Below, one piece after another: positions 46,067 to 53,531 of a stretch of 57,939 nucleotides of DNA. This DNA is from Fluviicola sp. Lineage in GTDB: Bacteria; Bacteroidota; Bacteroidia; Flavobacteriales_D; Crocinitomicaceae. Location: the NCBI GenBank assembly GCA_031260455.1, contig JAIRJW010000058.1, positions 1 to 57,939 on the forward strand. The letters run 5' to 3'. The notes beneath the pieces were generated by a model that saw only the letters and a list, made by a program, of their open reading frames with translations, made no database searches and had not been told where the DNA came from. The position numbers and the translations under genes are program-made. How positions within the stretch are numbered: position 1 is the first letter of the stretch; each line of letters starts with the position of its first letter.

Positions 46067-47356
46067 ATGAGCAAAGTTGCGAAAATCGAATTAGACGGGA
46101 AAGTATATGAATTTCCGGTTGTACAAGGTACAGAAAATGAACTGGCTATTGACATTTCAAAATTGCGCCAGGAAACTGGATACATTACCCTGGATACAGG
46201 TTATAAGAACACAGGTGCTACTATGAGCGCCATTACCTTTTTAGATGGTGAAGAAGGAATTCTCCGTTACCGTGGGTATCCGATTGAGCAGCTGGCAGAA
46301 AAAGCAAGCTTCCTGGAAGTAGCTTATTTGTTGATTTATGGAGATCTTCCAACACAGGAACAGCTGGATGAATTTGCTTCAAGCATCAGAAAGCATACAT
46401 TGGTTCACGAAGATATGAAACAATTCTTTGAAGCATATCCTGCCCAGGCTCACCCAATGGGAGTTTTATCTGCAATGGTTTGTTCACTTTCTACATTCTA
46501 TCCGGAATCACTGGATCCTAACAGAAGTGCAGAGAAAAAGAACAGAACAATCTTGCGTTTGCTGGCAAAATTGCCAACACTTGCAGCGTGGTCTTACAAA
46601 AACTCCATGCGTCATCCATTCATGTACCCTAAGAACGAGTATGACTACGTAAAAAACTTCCTGTACATGATGTTTGCTATGCCCACTGAAGACTACAAAG
46701 TAGATCCGGTTGTGGTGGACGCATTGAACAAGTTGCTGATTCTGCATGCTGATCACGAGCAAAACTGTTCCACTTCAACAGTTCGTATTGTTGGTTCTTC
46801 CCAGGCAAATCTTTATGCTTCTATTTCCGCAGGAATTTCTGCACTTTGGGGACCACTTCACGGTGGAGCTAACCAGGCAGTGATTGAAATGCTGGAGAAA
46901 ATACACAATGATGGCGGAGACGTGGACAAGTGGGTACTGAAAGCAAAAGACAAAGATGATCCGTTCCGTTTGATGGGATTCGGACATCGCGTTTACAAAA
47001 ACTTTGATCCACGCGCTACGATCATCAAAAAAGCTGCCGATGATGTACTGGAAAAATTGAAAATCAACGATCCGTTATTGGATATCGCTAAAAAACTGGA
47101 AAAAGTAGCTTTGGAAGACGAGTATTTCAAATCAAGAAACTTGTATCCGAACGTAGACTTTTATTCCGGAATCATCTACAAAGCATTGGGAATTCCTTCT
47201 GAAATGTTTACCGTGATGTTCGCTTTGGGCCGTCTTCCGGGATGGATTGCACAATGGAAAGAAATGGCCGAAGGCGGGGAACCGATTGGTCGTCCCAGAC
47301 AAATCTACACAGGAGCAACAAGCAGAAATTACGTTCCAATCTCAAATAGAAAATAA
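46067..47356 (+). CDS. gltA: Citrate synthase
   Basis: 429 residues, the size of hexameric-type (type II) citrate synthases of Gram-negative bacteria. Active-site residues appear in LHGGANQAV (histidine), GFGHRVYKNFDPRA (histidine) and NVDFYSG (aspartate). It condenses acetyl-CoA and oxaloacetate in the first step of the TCA cycle. The start region KIELDGKVYEFPVVQGTE is typical. It has a strong terminator. Confidence 0.96.
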   Translation: MSKVAKIELDGKVYEFPVVQGTENELAIDISKLRQETGYITLDTGYKNTGATMSAITFLDGEEGILRYRGYPIEQLAEKASFLEVAYLLIYGDLPTQEQLDEFASSIRKHTLVHEDMKQFFEAYPAQAHPMGVLSAMVCSLSTFYPESLDPNRSAEKKNRTILRLLAKLPTLAAWSYKNSMRHPFMYPKNEYDYVKNFLYMMFAMPTEDYKVDPVVVDALNKLLILHADHEQNCSTSTVRIVGSSQANLYASISAGISALWGPLHGGANQAVIEMLEKIHNDGGDVDKWVLKAKDKDDPFRLMGFGHRVYKNFDPRATIIKKAADDVLEKLKINDPLLDIAKKLEKVALEDEYFKSRNLYPNVDFYSGIIYKALGIPSEMFTVMFALGRLPGWIAQWKEMAEGGEPIGRPRQIYTGATSRNYVPISNRK

Positions 47357-47378
47357 TTTTCTGATTTATAGATACCTG

Positions 47379-47414
47379 AAAAAGCGGATGATTTTGAATC
47401 ATCCGCTTTTTTTA
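47379..47414 (+). terminator. Terminator of gltA
   Basis: AAAAGCGGATGATT / AATCATCCGCTTTT stem with a 3-nt loop and extended T run, 23 bp after the stop codon. Confidence 0.9.
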
Positions 47415-47574
47415 TTATTTCCATAATAATTCTTTTTGTTTATCGATATGGCAGAACGAGAACATCTGTGGCTTTACTAAAACGAATCCCAGCTAAAATA
47501 ATGGAAAAGTGTTTTAGCGTGTCATTAACAAAAGTGATTTTTTGTTCAAAGTAGTTTAAAATTGATTAAAGGTT

Positions 47575-47582
47575 TAAATTTG
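47575..47582 (+). promoter_or_regulatory. -7 box TAAATTTG upstream of the SDR gene
   Basis: Exact TAnnTTTG match ending 6 nt before the ATG at 47589. Confidence 0.45.
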
Positions 47583-47588
47583 CTGAAT

Positions 47589-48386
47589 ATGCATTTAGCT
47601 CTTATTACAGGCGGCTCGTCGGGAATTGGTTTTGCCATGGCAAAGGAATTGGCTCGCAAAAAAAAGAATTTACTCCTGGTGAGTAACCAGGAAAAAGAAT
47701 TGCAGCAATGCAAACAGACTTTGGAGAAAAATTTTAATGTTCAATGTTTTACCTTATACAAAGACTTAACCGAACAAAACGCGGCGCAGGATATTTTTGA
47801 TTACTGCAAACAACACAAGTTTGAAATTGACATTCTCATCAACAACGCAGGAATGCTGGTATTTTCGGAAGTTGTATCAACCGGCATAAAAAGAGTAAAC
47901 GCCATTTTACAATTACACATTTATACACCAACTATGCTATGCCGCTTGTTTGGCGAAGAAATGAAACACAAACGCAGAGGCTTAATTTTAAATGTATCGT
48001 CTGTTTCGGCAGTAATGCCTTATCCCGGAATTTCTTTGTACGGACCAACTAAAACTTACATGCGTTATTTTACCCGCGCGTTTCGAAGCGAAATGAAAAT
48101 TTATAACGTAACTGTTACTTGCCTCATTCCGGGCGCAACGATTACAGCTTTGTACGACCCAAACAAAATAAATCTTCAATTAGCAAAAAAACTGGGTATT
48201 ATGAAAGAAGCTGAAAGTGTTGCTAAATCTGCAGTTTCGGCTTTATATAAAAACAAAGCAAAAATTATTCCGGGTACTTTAAATAAACTGACAATTTGGT
48301 TTATGCCGCTTATTCCCTCTTGGGTAATTTATCAAATTCATAAGCGCACTAGTTTGATAAAGAAAGGACATGAAGCTTTGGACTAA
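47589..48386 (+). CDS. Short-chain dehydrogenase/reductase
   Basis: 265 residues from the ATG at 47589. NAD(P)-binding TGGSSGIGFAMA starts at residue 7, NNAG occurs at about 88, and the catalytic Ser-Tyr-Lys set is in NVSSVSAVMPYPG and SLYGPTKTYMRYF. The C-terminal part has hydrophobic KLTIWFMPLIPSW, as in SDRs that act on lipids or are membrane-associated. The gene is more A+T-rich than gltA and borders the island, so it may have been acquired. Substrate unknown. Confidence 0.9.
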   Translation: MHLALITGGSSGIGFAMAKELARKKKNLLLVSNQEKELQQCKQTLEKNFNVQCFTLYKDLTEQNAAQDIFDYCKQHKFEIDILINNAGMLVFSEVVSTGIKRVNAILQLHIYTPTMLCRLFGEEMKHKRRGLILNVSSVSAVMPYPGISLYGPTKTYMRYFTRAFRSEMKIYNVTVTCLIPGATITALYDPNKINLQLAKKLGIMKEAESVAKSAVSALYKNKAKIIPGTLNKLTIWFMPLIPSWVIYQIHKRTSLIKKGHEALD

Positions 48387-48471
48387 ATGAACAAATTTAC
48401 AACACTTGTAAAGTAAGATTTTATGGGTGATTAGGGATATTCAAATTTAATCTATTATGTTTTTAATCTGT

Positions 48472-48858
48472 CTATATCGTGTCGCCCGGAAAAGTATTTA
48501 GAAAGAACTTCAAGAGTAAGAAGTCGTCGAAACGCATATCCTCAAAATAATCGTCAATTACAATGCGGTTGATTTGTCCGCCCGTCGCATCAAAATTTAG
48601 GAAGTAATAGTTAAAGTCAGCCTTCTTACCTTCTAAAATTCCTTGAATCCTCAATAACTCATTCGAAGAACCTAAGACCGTTTCTTTCTTCTTGTTCCAG
48701 TTCTTCTCTTCAATGTATAATCCCGTTGGTTTCTTAATGGTCTTTCCCTCGAAACGAACCATGTAATTCAACGTGTACTTTCCTTCTGCGTTTAACGGTT
48801 TGTCATCCCGAAGCTTCACCCGGATTTTCGGCAACTCGTTTTCAATGTTCTTTTTCAT
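48472..48858 (-). pseudogene. Truncated tyrosine recombinase, arm-binding domain only
   Basis: 128 residues. The sequence KIRVKLRDDKPLNAEGKY, YMVRFEGKTIKKPTGLYI and EEKNWNKKKETVLGSS resembles the N-terminal arm DNA-binding domain of Bacteroidota integrases. Such enzymes normally continue for about 250 more residues into core-binding and catalytic domains; here the frame stops soon after IDDYFEDMRFDD. No catalytic RHRY residues are encoded nearby. It is therefore an integrase remnant, marking one side of an accessory region, unless it is an independent small DNA-binding protein. Confidence 0.65.
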
Positions 48859-48976
48859 TCCATTCGTTTATAAAACGAATATCTATGGCATATTCTGAAG
48901 GACAATGAAAAAAATCAATGAACGTAAATAGATTACGTTCAAAAAGTTGAAATTAGTATTTGATTTGTAGAATTAA

Positions 48977-50596
48977 ATGATGATTAGAGCCATTGAGCAT
49001 GCTTACGATTTTGAAACAGGAGAACGGTTTAGCATTTCAGAAAACACCAATTCCCAAGAGGAAAGATTTGCACTTCGTGAGGAAGTCCAACGGAAGAAAA
49101 GGTATTTCGAATGTATTGAATGCGGGCAATTTTTAACTGTCGTTGTAAGCAAAAAGGACTTTATCTACTTCAGGCATTTACCAAATTCGGAAGAATGCAC
49201 ACTTAAAAATGCCTCTTCAGAAGAAATCCGACTTTTCAATGAACTTTACGCTTCAAAGGAAAGTCCAAGACATAAATTTCTGAAAAACTTAATTGGAAAT
49301 AAGCTTAAAGATTATTCAGGAATTACTTCGGTTCAAATCGATGACAAATTCATAGTGAGGGGGAATGAAAAACGAAAACCTGATGTTTACTGTAAATTCG
49401 GAGACAAAGAAATCGTTTTTGAAATCCAATTATCAGATTTGTCCATAAGTTATTTAACATCTCGACATGAGTTCTACAAGAAAAATGGCATATATCTGAT
49501 TTGGATCCTTGATAAATTCGATCCTGAAAAGTCAACCCAATTGGTTCGAGATATAAAGTATCTAAATGAGTATCAAAACTTCTTCAAACTAGATGAAAAA
49601 TCCGAAACTTTTAAATTGCATAGCAAATACAAGGAATCTTATGTAACATCTTTCTTAACGGTTCAAGATAAATGGGTTGCAAAGTCGGTAACACTCGATG
49701 AAGTGACTTTCAATAATGTAAACTACCAAGTTTTCTATTTAGATTATAAAGCGAATCGTAAACTCCATGAAGAAAAAGCCGAAGTTTTAAAAGAAGAAAA
49801 AAATCAGGCTGAGATAACAGAAAAGGAAAGAATCTTAAGTGAACAAGCCAATGTAACTGCTGCATCAATTAGAGACGAAATAAAAACAAGAAAAGATAAA
49901 AACGGATTGTATTTTGATGACATCACTTCAAAAATATCAAAGCTTTCTAACCTTGAATTAAAGGTACTTAATGAAAGACTTAATATTTCAGGAAAACCAT
50001 CTGTTTCAAAATGGTTTAGTAAATCCGATAATTCCCAATTTATTCTTTTCATGCTAAAGTGTAAAGGAATTGATTTAGATGTAAATATTGGTTTTGAAAA
50101 CAAAAGTTCTTTTCAAATTCTACACGAAAACCCGGTTCTTTTCCATGAATCGATTACGAAAGAAATGTTTAAGAGAGGTTATATACTAACCAATAATGAT
50201 AAAGAATCTCCCACAAACGATACTCAACGTTATCAAATGATAGTTTATGAAATAGCAGAAAAATTGGAGCTAGATTCTGACATCGATCAAATTTTCGAGT
50301 CCAAGACTAACAAGCTCATTTTTATCATTGAATCGATAAAGCGAGGTCAGATAATAAATAGTGGGTTTAAATCTAATGATTGGTTAGCTTTTGGGAACAA
50401 TCTTACCCAACATTACAATGACTATTGGGAATATTTAGAAAACGCTTTGAGACATTTTGAAATATGGAATAAAATCATTGAAATGGACAAAAAAGGTACT
50501 TTTCAAAACAAAGTTGATCTACTAAAATTCGACTTCCCAAAACAGAAAACAGAATTCAAAACATTGTTTGACAAAATCTATCCTGAACTGAAATAA
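48977..50596 (+). CDS. DUF6035 / CoiA-like putative nuclease
   Basis: 539 residues. A zinc-ribbon-like start (YFECIECGQFL ... FRHLPNSEEC, about 42-78) precedes a region with KRKPDVYCKFGDKEIVFEIQ (about 140-160). There, D and the E-x-Q pair fit a PD-(D/E)xK nuclease core, as in competence protein CoiA. A charged coiled coil follows (HEEKAEVLKEEKNQAE), then a helical C-terminal part. Proteins of this family often sit in defence or mobile regions. It is followed 9 bp later by an unknown gene, so both are one transcript. Target and role are unproven. Confidence 0.7.
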   Translation: MMIRAIEHAYDFETGERFSISENTNSQEERFALREEVQRKKRYFECIECGQFLTVVVSKKDFIYFRHLPNSEECTLKNASSEEIRLFNELYASKESPRHKFLKNLIGNKLKDYSGITSVQIDDKFIVRGNEKRKPDVYCKFGDKEIVFEIQLSDLSISYLTSRHEFYKKNGIYLIWILDKFDPEKSTQLVRDIKYLNEYQNFFKLDEKSETFKLHSKYKESYVTSFLTVQDKWVAKSVTLDEVTFNNVNYQVFYLDYKANRKLHEEKAEVLKEEKNQAEITEKERILSEQANVTAASIRDEIKTRKDKNGLYFDDITSKISKLSNLELKVLNERLNISGKPSVSKWFSKSDNSQFILFMLKCKGIDLDVNIGFENKSSFQILHENPVLFHESITKEMFKRGYILTNNDKESPTNDTQRYQMIVYEIAEKLELDSDIDQIFESKTNKLIFIIESIKRGQIINSGFKSNDWLAFGNNLTQHYNDYWEYLENALRHFEIWNKIIEMDKKGTFQNKVDLLKFDFPKQKTEFKTLFDKIYPELK

Positions 50597-50605
50597 TTAA
50601 AAACT

Positions 50606-51229
50606 ATGGAACATACAATCTTAGCTTTCCTGAAATTTGGGAATCTCAAAAACATGACGGACTTATTCAACAACGGAACCATCTACATGAATCCGATTCA
50701 GTACTTCCGAAAGATAGAAGATGCTGAATTAAGAGGAGATAAATATGAAGGTGCGACTGGGATAATTAATTCCACGTCCGGAAATTTCAAAATTCCTGGT
50801 ATTGAACAAGAGTTCAATTTTCAGCACCTTCATTTGATTGAATCGTACGAAGAAGTAGTTGGAAATATTTACTCTTTGTATAGTATCTCTTCTAATGGTT
50901 TTCCGAATCCTTTGGATTTTAAATTAGACCAACAAAACGAGAGATTCGGCACACATTGCGTGATGATTAAGGACAATGCCTATTTTCTCAAAAGAAGAGA
51001 ACTTCATTTTCGTCATGGGTTTATCGAATACTACGATAAGAAAATCAAAAGTGGAAAAGTGACCCTTTTTGAAAAACCTAAAGAATTTGAATATCAAAAA
51101 GAGTTTAGATTCTACGTTGAACATACCGAGATAGAACCATTAGTTATTCAAATAGGTTCACTAGAGAACTGCGCTCAATTAATTACAATGGAGGAAGCAA
51201 TGTCGATTAGCTTAGGTAAAGGAGGGTGA
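50606..51229 (+). CDS. Protein of unknown function paired with the CoiA-like gene
   Basis: 207 residues, no signal peptide or transmembrane segment. The beginning (ILAFLKFGNLKNMTDLF, TIYMNPIQYFRKIED, ELRGDKYEG) and RFGTHCVMIKDNAYF resemble uncharacterised proteins I have seen in genomic islands, but no named family. Conserved acidic and aromatic residues in RGDKYEG and EKPKEFEYQKEFRF suggest an enzyme-like fold, perhaps an ADP-ribosyltransferase- or DUF2971-like fold; this is weak. Low G+C, tight spacing with the gene before it. Confidence 0.6.
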   Translation: MEHTILAFLKFGNLKNMTDLFNNGTIYMNPIQYFRKIEDAELRGDKYEGATGIINSTSGNFKIPGIEQEFNFQHLHLIESYEEVVGNIYSLYSISSNGFPNPLDFKLDQQNERFGTHCVMIKDNAYFLKRRELHFRHGFIEYYDKKIKSGKVTLFEKPKEFEYQKEFRFYVEHTEIEPLVIQIGSLENCAQLITMEEAMSISLGKGG

Positions 51230-51271
51230 CGATTCTGTTTTTATTGTACTCCTCCATATCCTTTAAATCCC

Positions 51272-52129
51272 TTATTTCCGTTTTCTATTCGTCTTTCGAA
51301 TATTTTCTACATACATTTGATATGCCTTAAGGTCTCGTCTTAAAGCAATGCCTTCTTTTGTTTTTTCTAAAATCTTCTTCGGAGCATCGATGTAATTATT
51401 GAATACGTCAATACCGGTAATATTTTGAAAACCTTTATACTTCGTCTTCCGATAACTTAACTTAAATCCACTGTCAGTTACAATTTCAAGTAAGGTTTGT
51501 AGATGTTCATTAAAGCATTGTGCAGAAGAAAAAGTTAAGTCATCAACATATCTTGTATAAGTTATTCCATTTCTATTACAAAACTCGATTAATCTATAGT
51601 CCGTTTCTAAGAACACAATATTAGACACATGAGTACTGGTAGGGCTTCCCTGTGGAAGCTCATACTTCCAAGTAGTGAATTTAGTAAGCCAATGACTGTA
51701 GTGGTTCGAATAACCCAATTTCAAAAACGTGTCAAAAACTCTTTCGTATTTGATACTTGGATAAAAATCTTGAAGATCGGTTGTAAATTGAAACTTTTTC
51801 CCTTGATGGGGTTTCGCATTTGTAATATTGCTTCTCTTCCTAACGCCTCCATGAATATTAGATGGCATAGAAACGGGTACCAATATTCTTTCTTTAATTG
51901 CTCGTTGGATAACTTTAAGTTCTTTCAAAGAAGGTCGAATGATTCGTTTTTTCTCCGTCCCGTCTTTGTACTTCTTACTTTCACCTGTAATCTTATCTTT
52001 CTTAATTTCTTCCCATTCTTTATAATAAGAATCAAGGTTTGAAGAAACCTCAGAAACCAATTCCTTTTTGATACGAATATTATGACAGAACTTTTTGAAT
52101 TCTGACTTTTCAAACTCCGAAGAAATCAC
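51272..52129 (-). CDS. Retron-type reverse transcriptase
   Basis: 285 residues from a GTG start. RT motifs in order: RPSLKELKVIQRAI (about 65-78), the retron X motif NAKPH (NAxxH, 104-108), DLQDFYPS with catalytic Asp118, LPQGSPTSTHVSNIVF (158-173), YVDDLTFS with Asp196-Asp197, and a retron Y-type NITGI (VTG-like, 236-240). There is no maturase, HNH or CRISPR fusion. Such RTs copy a structured RNA into multicopy single-stranded DNA linked to RNA. The start overlaps the XRE gene by 20 bp, so translation is probably coupled. Confidence 0.93.
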   Translation of the reverse strand: MISSEFEKSEFKKFCHNIRIKKELVSEVSSNLDSYYKEWEEIKKDKITGESKKYKDGTEKKRIIRPSLKELKVIQRAIKERILVPVSMPSNIHGGVRKRSNITNAKPHQGKKFQFTTDLQDFYPSIKYERVFDTFLKLGYSNHYSHWLTKFTTWKYELPQGSPTSTHVSNIVFLETDYRLIEFCNRNGITYTRYVDDLTFSSAQCFNEHLQTLLEIVTDSGFKLSYRKTKYKGFQNITGIDVFNNYIDAPKKILEKTKEGIALRRDLKAYQMYVENIRKTNRKRK

Positions 52130-52400
52130 TTATTAATGCTTTTACTTTTGGACCAATATTTTCAAACTGTTCTTTTTTCTCAACAGGTACATCTTCCGAA
52201 TCAATTGACATAAAAAAAAGAACCGGCAATGGAATTTCCAATTCGTCACTGATCACTTTTAAAGTAGACAAATTAGGTTCTTTCTTATTACCCTCTATTT
52301 GAGAAAGGTAAGTTTGAGTTATACCACAAGCCTTGGCAAACTCTTCTTGAGTCTGCCCCTTTTGCTTTCTATTATTTTTAATTACAGTTCCTAAATCCAT
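52110..52400 (-). CDS. XRE-family HTH regulator in the retron operon
   Basis: 96 residues. The helix-turn-helix is at about 6-60 (VIKNNRKQKGQTQEEFA, ACGITQTYLSQIEGNKKEP, STLKVISDELEIPLP), followed by a short tail ending ALISDFFGV. Retrons with an HTH accessory protein form a recognised class (called type VI in the scheme I recall). The protein might repress the operon or act as antitoxin for the small upstream protein. It lies 61 bp after that gene and overlaps the RT. Confidence 0.9.
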   Translation of the reverse strand: MDLGTVIKNNRKQKGQTQEEFAKACGITQTYLSQIEGNKKEPNLSTLKVISDELEIPLPVLFFMSIDSEDVPVEKKEQFENIGPKVKALISDFFGV

Positions 52401-52461
52401 GACTTGAAAAATTTAAGGAGCGCTCGGGTTAGTGACATACATTGACTTTCCGAATCCATGA

Positions 52462-52680
52462 TTAAGAAAAATAACGAGCAAATAACTCTACGATTTTCTG
52501 AACTTCTTTACGAAGTTCCTTATTCGTTTTACCTTTCTTGTTTCTTAGGATTTGAAGTTTTTTCAATGCTTCATTCAAGATTAATAAATCTTGATCCGAG
52601 AGAGAACACTGGTTCTCAATGACAGCTTGCAGACATGCAATCAAGCTATCGATGTTTTGAGTTTGGCTAACTCTTCCCAT
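52462..52680 (-). CDS. Small helical protein of the retron, candidate effector
   Basis: 72 residues, starting directly at the 3' arm of the candidate retron RNA repeat. It is all-helical: NIDSLIACLQAVIENQCSLS, DQDLLILNEALKKLQILRN and a basic middle (KKGKTNKELRKEVQK) before a hydrophobic end (IVELFARYFS). No family recognised. Size, position between RNA and XRE gene, and the amphipathic C-terminus are compatible with a toxin or effector; there is no direct evidence. Confidence 0.75.
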   Translation of the reverse strand: MGRVSQTQNIDSLIACLQAVIENQCSLSDQDLLILNEALKKLQILRNKKGKTNKELRKEVQKIVELFARYFS

Positions 52681-52977
52681 AACTTATATAGATTATTTGT
52701 TATTGAGCACTATTGCCCTGCATTACAGCAATATCTACTCGGAAGAATTAGGTCGCATAATCTAAATGCGTAAACAATGTTCTCATACACTCACTTAAAA
52801 TTCCTGCATTAAAAGACTTTAAAAGGATAAAGCATTAACGCTAAGCGCAATTATATTCATGTAGTCCAGTATCGCTATAGACTTTCGCCGTGTTAGGGGG
52901 AAGACGATAGGACGGACGCGTTATGAATGTTGTCTTTCCGCTAAAAACCCAAAAGGGTTGCCAATTGGCTATAAGTT
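52681..52977 (-). ncRNA. Candidate retron msr-msd RNA
   Basis: 297 nt upstream of the retron genes. The ends form an inverted repeat: AACTTATA at the 5' side (52977-52970, minus strand) and TATAAGTT at the 3' side (52688-52681), like retron a1/a2. A TTAGC at 52944-52940, which could carry the branching guanosine, is followed at once by a hairpin GGAAAGAC / GTCTTCC (52939-52899). More hairpins lie at 52863-52883, 52834-52851 (a second TTAGC in its loop), 52754-52770 and 52705-52740. No ORF fits this span. Exact msd boundaries are not determined. Confidence 0.6.
52717..52811. repeat. 9-bp direct repeat inside the retron RNA
   Basis: CCTGCATTA occurs at 52717-52725 and 52803-52811, in the presumed msd half. 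Its meaning is unknown; it may reflect duplication or a structural constraint of the msDNA. Confidence 0.4.
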
Positions 52978-53027
52978 GAACTTCATTTAGAAATTTGACC
53001 TCAAAACATTTTCAAAGAACGATGAAA

Positions 53028-53035
53028 CAAAGATA
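53028..53035 (-). promoter_or_regulatory. -7 box TATCTTTG for the retron
   Basis: Minus-strand TATCTTTG matches TAnnTTTG, placing the start near 53021, about 43 nt before the a1 arm. The same octamer precedes the tRNA-Asp gene. Confidence 0.45.
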
Positions 53036-53095
53036 TAGAAATATTACTCACGGTTAATAAATCAATTTCCTGAACTTACCAACATTTTAAGTCGG

Positions 53096-53150
53096 TTATC
53101 AACAAATTTCACCCCCGTAAAACCCACGGGGGTTCTTTTCGGGTTGATAA
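53096..53150. repeat. Two-tier hairpin upstream of the retron
   Basis: Outer arms TTATCAAC / GTTGATAA and inner arms ACCCCCGT / ACGGGGGT with a 7-nt loop form a nested stem of 16 bp with internal loops. The G+C-rich inner stem stands out in A+T-rich DNA. It might be an operator, an RNA element or a recombination site. Confidence 0.5.
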
Positions 53151-53201
53151 AATGGGAGATTTAAAGATTTCGGAGGTTTTCGGGAATATTCCTAAAAGAC
53201 A

Positions 53202-53236
53202 AAGTCCCCAAAGAACTTGATACTCTTTGAGGACTT
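53202..53236. repeat. 12-bp imperfect hairpin
   Basis: AAGTCCCCAAAG / CTTTGAGGACTT with one mismatch and an 11-nt loop. Read leftward it is followed by TGTCTTTT, so it may be a weak terminator. Confidence 0.4.
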
Positions 53237-53301
53237 CTAATTCCGCAGCCATACGGACTTTTCTTTAGTATTTCTAAGGCTTTCGCCTGAATGATCTAAT
53301 A

Positions 53302-53330
53302 AAAAAGCCCCAATTTCTTGAGGCTTTTTA
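53302..53330 (-). terminator. Terminator downstream of tRNA-Asp
   Basis: AAAAAGCC / GGCTTTTT-type stem with T runs on the minus strand, about 45 bp after the tRNA 3' end. Confidence 0.7.
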
Positions 53331-53374
53331 GCTTTTAACGAGTGCTTTAGTAATTGACATCATCAATAACCGAG

Positions 53375-53448
53375 CGGTCTGGACGGGACTCGAACCCGCG
53401 ACCCCATGCGTGACAGGCATGTATTCTAACCAACTGAACTACCAAACC
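53375..53448 (-). tRNA. tRNA-Asp (GTC)
   Basis: The minus strand folds as a tRNA: acceptor stem GGTTTGG / CCAGACC with a G discriminator, anticodon stem CATGC / GCATG around CTGTCAC (anticodon GTC), and T arm with GGTTCGAGTCC. CCA is not encoded. A TATCTTTG box lies upstream (53524-53531). It is the right border of the accessory region and a common type of integration target. Confidence 0.97.
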
Positions 53449-53523
53449 AATTTCTTTTCCCTTGAAGGAGTTAGCTACAGCTAACTTTTGAATTGTATAT
53501 TGCTCATTTTGTTAAAAGCGTTG

Positions 53524-53531
53524 CAAAGATA
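53524..53531 (-). promoter_or_regulatory. -7 box TATCTTTG for tRNA-Asp
   Basis: Minus-strand TATCTTTG matches TAnnTTTG, about 75 nt before the mature tRNA 5' end. Confidence 0.45.

Larger units (their letters stand above)
52978..53374. other. Gene-free structured region between retron and tRNA
   Basis: 397 bp, no ORF. It contains the retron promoter, two hairpins described separately (53096-53150, 53202-53236) and the tRNA terminator. Their relation to the retron RNA is unclear. Confidence 0.5.

Noticed and set aside
48387..48480. attL copy of the tRNA-Asp 3' end
   Set aside because: I looked for the last bases of the tRNA (CCCGTCCAGACC) and found no convincing match near the SDR gene end.
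51272..52129. RT as a group II intron maturase or diversity-generating element
   Set aside because: No intron domains, maturase or HNH region, and no template/variable repeat pair were seen; NAxxH and the ITG motif fit retrons better.
52840..52844. Second TTAGC in the RNA as branching site
   Set aside because: It sits in the loop of a small hairpin, while the TTAGC at 52940-52944 is followed directly by an msr-like stem, as in known retrons. It cannot be excluded without experiment.
53096..53236. CRISPR array
   Set aside because: The two hairpins differ in sequence and there are no regularly spaced direct repeats here or elsewhere in the window.
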